NCBI GenBank assembly: GCA_029379385.1
Contig: CM055618.1
Span: forward strand, 11,542,134-11,606,133
Length of the DNA: 64,000 bases
Direction of reading: 5' to 3'
DNA from: Quillaja saponaria
Taxonomy: Eukaryota; Streptophyta; Magnoliopsida; Fabales; Quillajaceae
Position numbers and translations under genes: made by a program. The notes below the pieces were generated by a model, which was not told the DNA's origin, did not search any database, and was given only the letters and a program-made list of their open reading frames with translations. Each line of letters opens with the position of its first letter. Within the stretch, counting starts at the first letter, position 1. Below are positions 57,229-64,000 of this stretch, in pieces.

Positions 57229-58295
57229 GGTCATGGATATAAGCAAGTTGTAAAAATTTACAATTGACCAAACACAAAGGCTTATAACGGTCGGCCAAAT
57301 TAATGTATATTTTTTGCATTAATATGGATAGTTATGGAATTTACATTATTGTGTATAAAATGGTTATATATATATATATTTATTTATGTGATTTATTTCT
57401 AATTATAGGACTTCTTTTAATAAAAAATTAATATTAGTTAAGGGAAAAATTAACATTGTTAAACATGTTAAGAAAGACAGTAATTAATAATTTTTTAATA
57501 TATGATTAAATTGACCTTTGCTATTTTTTGTTGATTTTTTTTTCTTTTTGTTTAATGAATTTCCAATAATTATAGGATTGTTTCTCTAAATTTGTATATC
57601 AGCATAATTATGAATATCGTAGTCTTTTGCGAAAGCAAAAATTAAGTGATTGAGGACTTCATGTAATTTTTTTATTGCAATTTTTATTCTTTTTCTAATT
57701 TGATTTTTTGGCAGAGTTTAAAGAAGTAATCATCTAAAGAATAACGCAGTTAGTATTTACAAAGACGTGATTCACGTACAAAGCACACAATAAAAAAATA
57801 TAGTATAAAAAATAACTGTCTAAGGAAATTGAGAGTCAAATTAAATGTGTCAATTGCTAAATTTTTTTGACATTCCTATATTAAAAATATGTGATCGAAT
57901 TTCACATTCACCTCTGATTGACGATTTATAGGAAGAGAGAGAGTTATCTTCATTGCATAACTCATAAGCCCAACAAATTTTAAATTGTCATATTACGCAG
58001 ACAAATTAATTTCAATGATGTATGATTCTAATGGTACTCCTAATTTTTTTATTTTCAGATTACTCTAACCATGATTTCTTTCTTAGTATAGAATTTTAAT
58101 TTTTTATTAATTATGTAAATATTGAATTTTATTAATTAGACATGTCCAATAATTGCACTGAAGGAAAAAACATACAAATTGATATATATGACTTAAGTTG
58201 CGTACTAAAATATGAACCAAGTACAAATTAATACTTGTTTTATTTTTTTCAATGAATTAAGGCCGAAATTTACCTAAAGCTTTAATGGTAGAATT
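57229..58295. other. Upstream region of SSL-B
   Basis: Promoter side of SSL-B. 57229 to about 57450 matches the region upstream of SSL-E (63746-63960), including an (AT)n run near 57365-57380. The rest is AT-rich with no gene. Confidence 0.5.
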
Positions 58296-58477
58296 CTCCA
58301 TCAACAGAATGAGTTAATTGTTGAGCCTTACCACCAGAAGGTCCTACCATAAGGACTCCAAAGTAGGCATCTGCAATGTAAAGATTACATGTTGCTCTGT
58401 TGAATTTCAGTCCCAGTAGCCTTCCACATATAGGTTCCTTGTTTTCATTAGTTGAGCCATCGCATAAACTCTTGGTC
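58296..58477 (-). pseudogene. Orphan partial exon 2 of a strictosidine-synthase-like gene (copy C)
   Basis: Begins after a good acceptor (gattag) with TKSLCDGSTNENKEPICGRL, then TCNLYIADAYFGVLMVGPSG and AQQLTHSVDG. Similarity to the family stops in the middle of exon 2 near 58296, where sister genes continue with the FTNGLD block. No exon 1 or 3 belonging to it lies nearby: the next SSL exon on either side belongs to copies B and D. It is a fragment left by a duplication that broke inside the exon. Confidence 0.8.
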
Positions 58478-59381
58478 CTAATCATGTACATGAATCAAAG
58501 GTACATATTCAAGAATACAATTACTATTTTGTTTTGTATAAGATTACGTTTGTCAAACAGTCGCTTAATCCAATATAGGTGAAACCTTAGAAATATGTTT
58601 TGATCTTTTATATGTGCATTTATATATATAAGTCTACTAAATTTGTTAATTTAAAAAATACACGCTCTTCCTCTTCACTTTGTACTAAAATTTAATCATG
58701 AAAATTAATTAACAACACCATCAATTTTTGATAACTTAGTCATTGAAAGAGTACTCTAGTTTTATATCAAAATATCATCTTGTTAATAAGTTGAGTTATT
58801 ATTTGATTTATTGCAAAATTAATTTTTTTTCACTCAATTAAAAAATAATAATAACGCCACACATAAGTAAATTCATAAGAAATAATAATAAATTCTTTAA
58901 AGGGGTATGGTAACTTTGTCGTTAGTTATTACACTTGTCAATCATTTATTAGGATTTAATTAACACCAGTTTATTTCAACCATGTTTTTAATCATTTTAA
59001 TATCCCATTTGATTACAAGCTTTTGTAACTAGCTTAATAATTAAATTGCTCAGAACAATTGTACTGCAAGTTGGTCCGGACACACCAAACAATTAAATTT
59101 AAAAAATAAAATAAAAATTAATTTAGATTTAGCTATCTTATTTCTTCATACTAATAAAGATTAGGATCAAGATACAAATTGGGCCTAAATCCTAATCTAT
59201 TCATTCAGCATATGAGTTAATGTAATTGGGCTTCAGCCCACTTATTTAGTGATTGGATGATCTTCTTATAAATAAAAGCCCATTGCTATAACCTCTTACA
59301 AGAATAAGGAAATTTTGACTCTTCTAACTATAAACCAAAAACAGCCATATTGCAAAAAATAAAAAGAGAGACTTTCTTCCC
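58478..59381. other. Spacer between SSL-C and SSL-D
   Basis: 58480-58960 is the duplicated intron segment shared with SSL-B (about 55416-55900). The remainder is AT-rich; the part near 59381 is the 3' flank of SSL-D. Confidence 0.5.
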
Positions 59382-60616
59382 CTAGACCTTAATAACTCCA
59401 ACGTAGGAATTTCGAACAGACCCAATCCACAAACTCCCATTTTGTTGTTCCACTTCACTAATAGCCTGAAGTTCTCTCCCACCTTTGCCATCCAACACTT
59501 CAATAACCTTCCCTTTCTTATCAAATTTCACTGCCACTGGATCTTTTTTGTGACCCAAATTTGGAGCATTTCTTCCACTTTGTAGTGCTACCCAAAATTC
59601 TCCTTTATTGTTCCTCTTGATGTTATCGACTGCCCTTCCAAGTTGTGCAAAAGTTTCAGTTGTATGACTCTTGGAACCTTTAAGCCAATATCTCAAAGTT
59701 TTATTTGCTCCGGTTTCTGCAAGTAGAAGGAATGATTTGGATTTGCTTAGAGCCACACCATTAGGAAATGCTAAGTCCTTGAGCAACACCTCTACTTTCT
59801 TGGTCTTTGGATCATACTTCAACAACTTTCCAGATTTATCCCCGGTTCGGATTATCGAAGCATATTCCCTTTGTCATTTAACCAAAAAATAAAATTAAAC
59901 AATCAATCAATTATGTATAGAGAATTTAACATCAAGTTATATATTTATATGCAAAATGCATATACCTTCTTTGGTATGTACTGCTGCTATCTGTGAAGTA
60001 GATTGCACCAGTTTTGGAATTAATGTCTAAACCATTTGTGAATTTAAAGGGAGCTCCATCAACAGAATCAGCTATTTGTTGAGCTTTACCACCAGAAGCT
60101 CCTACCACAAGGATTCCAAAGTAGGCATCTGCAATGTAAAGATTACATGTTGCTGTGTTGAATTTCAGTCCCAGTGGCCTTCCACATATTGCTTCCTTGT
60201 TTTCATCAGTTGAGCTATTGCAGAAACTCTTGTTCCTAATTATTAATCAAAGATACATATTCAAGAATAAAGTTGATTTATTTTGCAAAAAGAAAAATTA
60301 AAAGGAATTGAGAATTTTCAGTAAGATTAAGAACTTGCCTGTAAGGTGAGGTGACAGCAAAATCTGTCCAAACTTTTTGTGCTCCATTCCACTTGAGAAT
60401 TCTACCATCTGATACACTCACGTATGGGCCTTTTCCATGACAATCGAAGGCTATGCTTTCAGGGCCTACAACTTCCTTTGGGAGTTGAATTTGGTAGTAG
60501 TTTTTGAGGCCATCTCTGACAACCGCTTTGTTATCAGCAGCTTGGATGAAACCAGTAGATATGAGGAATACAAACAAGAATACAAGTGAAGAAGAAGAAG
60601 ATGAAAATAGCATCAT
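59382..60616 (-). CDS. Strictosidine-synthase-like protein D (3 exons, intact, 344 aa)
   Basis: The only fully intact copy with conventional exon-3 splicing. Exon 1 60616-60339: signal peptide MMLFSSSSSSLVFLFVFLIS, cut likely near FIQAADNK, then VVGPESIAFDCHGKGPYVSV. Intron 1 is only 103 nt with a GC donor (TACAG|GCAAGT). Exon 2 60235-59966: AICGRPLGLKFNTATCNLYI, GASGGKAQQIADSVDGAPF, TGAIYFTDSSSTYQRR. Exon 3 59868-59382: EYASIIRTGDKSGKLLKYDP, DNIKRNNKGEFWVALQSGRN, QQNGSLWIGSVRNSYVGVIK. Exons total 1035 nt. The family is a secreted or vacuolar six-bladed propeller; the Glu of true strictosidine synthase is not present in the C-terminal blade, as in most SSLs, so another, unknown reaction is expected. 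Two ATGs stand together at the start; either may be used. Confidence 0.88.
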
Positions 60617-60648
60617 GGTCTAATGGATCTAAGACCAGTTTGCAAAAT

Positions 60649-61340
60649 TACCAATTGAGCAAATACAATGCTAATACTTATAGCATATGGGCGGCCAATG
60701 TAGACTATTTGTTAGCACATGGTGCTTTAAGATTTGAATGTTCTCTATTCATATTTATCTAGAGCACTAGCCTCTTTAAGTGATACCTACCAATACTGTT
60801 GGTCCTTTTGGTAAAAAACAAAAAAAAAAAAAAAATGGAAAGAAAATCTTGTCTATATGTCATAGTTTTGTGGGCTTCATATTTCATTTTTTTGACTGTA
60901 AAGATTTTTAAAATCTCTTTGACCATATTTTCAGATGTTCAAAAAAAGAAGGTTCTTTGATCACATAGGAATGCCGTACAATACAAATCGAGCGGCACGA
61001 AGTCTATAAATTTTGCACCAAGAAACAAGTCTTAGCTTTAGATTGTCGTGTACGGTGTACCATGAATCTATCTTTTATTATCTTTGTACTTTATAAACTT
61101 GAAAAAGACCAGCTATACTTAAACACTAATTAATCACTATTGACATTTTGAAAGATCAACTATAGTATATAATATTTAATAATAATAAATTAATGTAGTC
61201 ATACTTATGTGGTTCATTTACTCTTTCCCAGATATTATTTATATTTCACTTTAGTTAAAAAAGTCATTTTATATATATTTTTAATTATGTATTGAGGAGT
61301 ATATGTGTTCTTAAGTTTTGAATGAAAGACATAATTTATT
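60649..61340. repeat. Tandem duplicated segment upstream of SSL-D, copy 1
   Basis: Matches about 61460-62290 in direct orientation: both begin gagcaaatacaatgctaata and share tgttagcacatggtgcttta, ttgaccatattttcagatg and ttagattgtcgtgtacggtg. The proximal copy is the SSL-D promoter region. Confidence 0.85.
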
Positions 61341-61459
61341 GATTTTATTGAGTTCGTGTTACTTTCAAAAAGTATTTGTAATCTCCCGAATTATTCTTCC
61401 TCTCCACAGACTTATGTATCAAAGTATTAGTCCCAGGCTCCCACTTGTGGGTTTGAAAT

Positions 61460-62290
61460 TCTGAGCAAATACAATGCTAATACTTATAGCATTGGCCCGC
61501 CAATGTAGACTATTTGTTAGCACATGGTGCTTTAAGATGTGAATGTTCTCTATTCAGATTTATCTAGAGCACTAGCCTATTTAAGTCATACCCACCAATC
61601 CTGTTGGTCCTTTTGTTAAAAAAAAAATAAAAAAAAAATAAAAAGAAAATCTTGTGTCAATATGTCATAGTTTAGTGGGTTTTTATATTATTTTTTGACT
61701 GTAAAGGTTTTTAAAATCTCTTTGACCATATTTTCAGATGTAAAAAAAATAAAAAAAAAGAATCTTTGATCACATATGAATGCAGTACAATACAAGAATC
61801 GACCAGCACGAAGTCCTTAACTTTTGCTGACCCAAAAAACAGAAGTCTTTAACTTTTGCACCAAAAAGCAAGTCTTTTAGCTTTAGATTGTCGTGTACGG
61901 TGTATCACGAATCGATCTCTTATTACCTTTGTACTTTATAAACTTGAAAAAGACCTGCTATATTTAAAAACTAATTAATGACTACTGGGATTTTGGAAGA
62001 TCAACTATAGTATAATAGTTAATAATATATAAAATGAACGATTTGTTTACAATATCCTAAACGTTCTAATAATATTTTAAATAAATTAACGTAGTCAAAC
62101 GTATTTGGTTCATTTACTTTTTCCTAGATTTTATTTATTTTTCACTTTATTTTAAAAATTCATATTATATATATATATAATTATGTATTCAATTTATCCA
62201 TTGAGGAGTTTTAAGAGACACCTAGGAGGGTTGTTCCAATACTATTATATATGTATTCTTAAGTTTTGAATGAAAGACATAAATTATTGA
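61460..62290. repeat. Tandem duplicated segment upstream of SSL-D, copy 2
   Basis: Partner of 60649-61340. It is a little longer because of A-rich expansions (61619-61640) and a short internal insertion near 61817-61860 that repeats the phrase around aacttttgca. Confidence 0.85.
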
Positions 62291-62965
62291 GTTCATTGAG
62301 TTCGAGTTACTTTCAACAAGTGTTTCTAATTGTTTGGAGTGTACGATATCTACTAAATAATATTATTCAAGTGTATATCTATGAGTTGGTCACTTTGAGT
62401 ACCAAGTCTTTTATGATTTAATTTTTCTAATTGTATCCTTTAAAATTCAAAATTTTAATATAATCAAATCACACTTAATCAATTCAAAATCATTAAATCT
62501 AGATGAACAACTTGTAATTAGATGATATGACTGTCAATATCTTAATAATTAAATTTGATAATCTAAGAAAAAAAATTTGTTTAAGAAAAAAAGGGTTGAG
62601 ATTTAAAATTTAAAATGAACAAACAATTTACTTTAATGCACACATAAAAAATGTTGGGCCTAACAAATTCATTTGGACATTTTGAATTGTCAATTGTTCT
62701 AATAGGGCTTCAACCCAGTTGGGAATCATTACCCAATCAAGGGAAGCTACAAACTTACTATGCCCAACATAAATAAATTTTGAGCCATAAAAAGTAAAAC
62801 CAAACACTGCCTTATTTGGAAAATGAAAAATAAACTAGTAGACCTTTTTTATTTTTCAATTTTTTTTTTTTTGGGTACAATAGGAGATTGGGCTTTAAAT
62901 TCACAACTTGGGGAAGAGGAATGACCTAAAGTTCGATACCATATCAAGTGAGCTAAGTTCAAGAT
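62291..62965. other. Spacer before SSL-E
   Basis: AT-rich, with a T run at 62861-62871. No gene seen. Confidence 0.5.
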
Positions 62966-63745
62966 AGTAGACTTTAATAACGCAAATATAAGAATCTACA
63001 ACAAAATCAACTTCACTAATAGACTGAAGCTCTTTTCCTCCTTTTACATCCAACACTTTAATAACACATACTTTCTTATCAAATTTCATTGCCACTTGAT
63101 CATTTGTATACCTATATTGCTTCTTAACATTTTCAAGTTGTAAATTTATGTGACCACAATTGTTGCTTCTGAACATTTTAATCACATATCTTCTTCTTTT
63201 TTATTATATACTTTTGCATTAATTTGTGTATTAATCTGAACTCTATTAGAATCATGATCTAATTTGAATTCAATGCGATTAATGAAGTGTTTAGATATAT
63301 GAACAGCTTATCTCAAATATATCCAAACGAACAAATGAAATTATCATTCCTCATCCTTCAAAAGTAAAATGCAAATATATGCCAATAAATCTACAATGTT
63401 CCCATGAAAATAATTGGATGATTTTTGTGTGTGTGTCTGTGTTAAGAACTTGCCTGTTTGGTGAGGTAATAGCAAAATCTGTCCAACCTTTTTGTGCTCC
63501 ATTCCACTTGAGAACTCTAACATCTGATACACCAACATAAGGGCCTTCACCATGGCAATCAAAAGCAATGCTTTCAGGGTCAACAACATCTCTGGGAGTT
63601 GGATTTGATTGTAGTTTTTGAGGCCATCTCTGATAAACACTTTATTATGATCAGCAGCTAGGATAAAACTCGTTGAATATATGAGGAACACAAACAAGAA
63701 ATTTACAAGTAAACAAGAAGAAGAAGAAGATGAAAATGGCCTCAT
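62966..63745 (-). pseudogene. Strictosidine-synthase-like pseudogene E (exon 1 with frameshift, degenerate exon 3 fragment, exon 2 missing)
   Basis: Exon 1 (63745-63454) starts MRPFSSSSSSCLLVNFLFVF and follows copy B closely, with the same GC donor. One base is missing near 63594 (agagatg where B has aaagaatg), which shifts the frame after NYNQIQLP. Exon 2 is absent. Near 63110-62970 a decayed exon 3 end reads DQVAMKFDKKVCVIKVLDVK, GKELQSISEV and YICVIKV, with the stop codon lost. Clearly inactive. Confidence 0.85.
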
Positions 63746-63920
63746 GGTCATGGATGTAAGCAAGTTGTAAAATTTCCAATTGACCAAACACAAAGGCTTA
63801 TAATGGTCGGCCAAATTAATGTACATATTTTGCATTAATATGGATAGTTATGGAATTTACATTATTTTGTATAAAATGGATATATATATATATATATACG
63901 TGATCTATTTCTAATTATAG
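63255..63920. repeat. Duplicated segment around SSL-E exon 1
   Basis: Direct repeat of about 56795-57430 (SSL-B exon 1 with both flanks), for example taatttgaattcaat and atgccaataaatct in both. This segmental copy explains why E resembles B. Confidence 0.8.
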
Positions 63921-64000
63921 GAATTAGGATGCGAATTCAATTTAATTTTTGGACATATTCTTTTAATAAAAGATTAATATTAGTTAAAGGGTAAAAATTA

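Noticed and set aside
1..64000. tRNA, rRNA, CRISPR arrays, bacterial operons or riboswitches
   Set aside because: None seen. The window is plant nuclear DNA, and no cloverleaf-like or rRNA-like sequence was noticed on either strand.

Overview
The window is nuclear DNA of a eudicot plant. The genes have many short exons split by long AT-rich introns, the intergenic DNA is full of poly-A/T tracts and AT microsatellites, and the transposons (MULE with a plant mobile domain, hAT, LINE, small LTR element) and gene families (strictosidine-synthase-like, RING-H2, plastid-targeted HD phosphohydrolase) are plant types. The species cannot be fixed from the sequence alone.

Layout. 1-1848: intergenic DNA. 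1849-7205 (-): an eight-exon HD-domain 5'-deoxynucleotidase (HDDC2 type) with a plastid-like leader; two LINE remnants sit in its introns. 9229-9726 (+): a small RING-H2 protein. 10038-18238: a complete but dead Mutator-like element of 8.2 kb with 33-bp terminal inverted repeats and a 9-bp target duplication. It joins a truncated transposase to a plant mobile domain (PMD). About 2.3 kb of its interior is tandemly duplicated, and a 538-bp solo LTR interrupts only the first copy. 18860-22951 (-): an importin-9 pseudogene whose middle is missing. 23828-24946 (-): a Cys-rich, Ser-rich protein that resembles the DUF740/OCTOPUS-like group. 25058-30650: intergenic. 30660-31601 (+): a three-exon remnant of a plastid membrane-protein gene.

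34373-48908 (-): an aminoalcohol phosphotransferase (AAPT; last step of the Kennedy pathway to phosphatidylethanolamine and phosphatidylcholine). It has 18 coding exons including a 10-nt microexon. Its 5.9-kb penultimate intron carries a dead hAT element (35715-39441), and another intron carries a 316-bp LTR-PBS-LTR element. The coding exons add up to the 389 residues I recall for Arabidopsis AAPT1 once three single-G insertions are discounted.

52255-63745 (-): a tandem cluster of strictosidine-synthase-like (SSL) genes. One copy is intact (D, 59382-60616), one is readable if a shifted splice acceptor is used (B, 54474-57228), one has a single 3' frameshift (A, 52255-53986), one is an orphan partial exon (C, near 58.4 kb) and one is a wrecked copy (E, 62.97-63.75 kb). 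All first introns appear to use a GC-AG boundary. Local duplications of flanking non-coding DNA show that the array grew by repeated tandem duplication.

Nothing resembling an operon, CRISPR array or phage is present. The most unusual structures are the internally duplicated MULE-PMD element with its solo LTR, the AAPT microexon, the LTR-PBS-LTR element and the SSL splice-site behaviour. Several genes carry isolated 1-base indels against otherwise well-kept coding and splice signals, so assembly error must be weighed against real inactivation.
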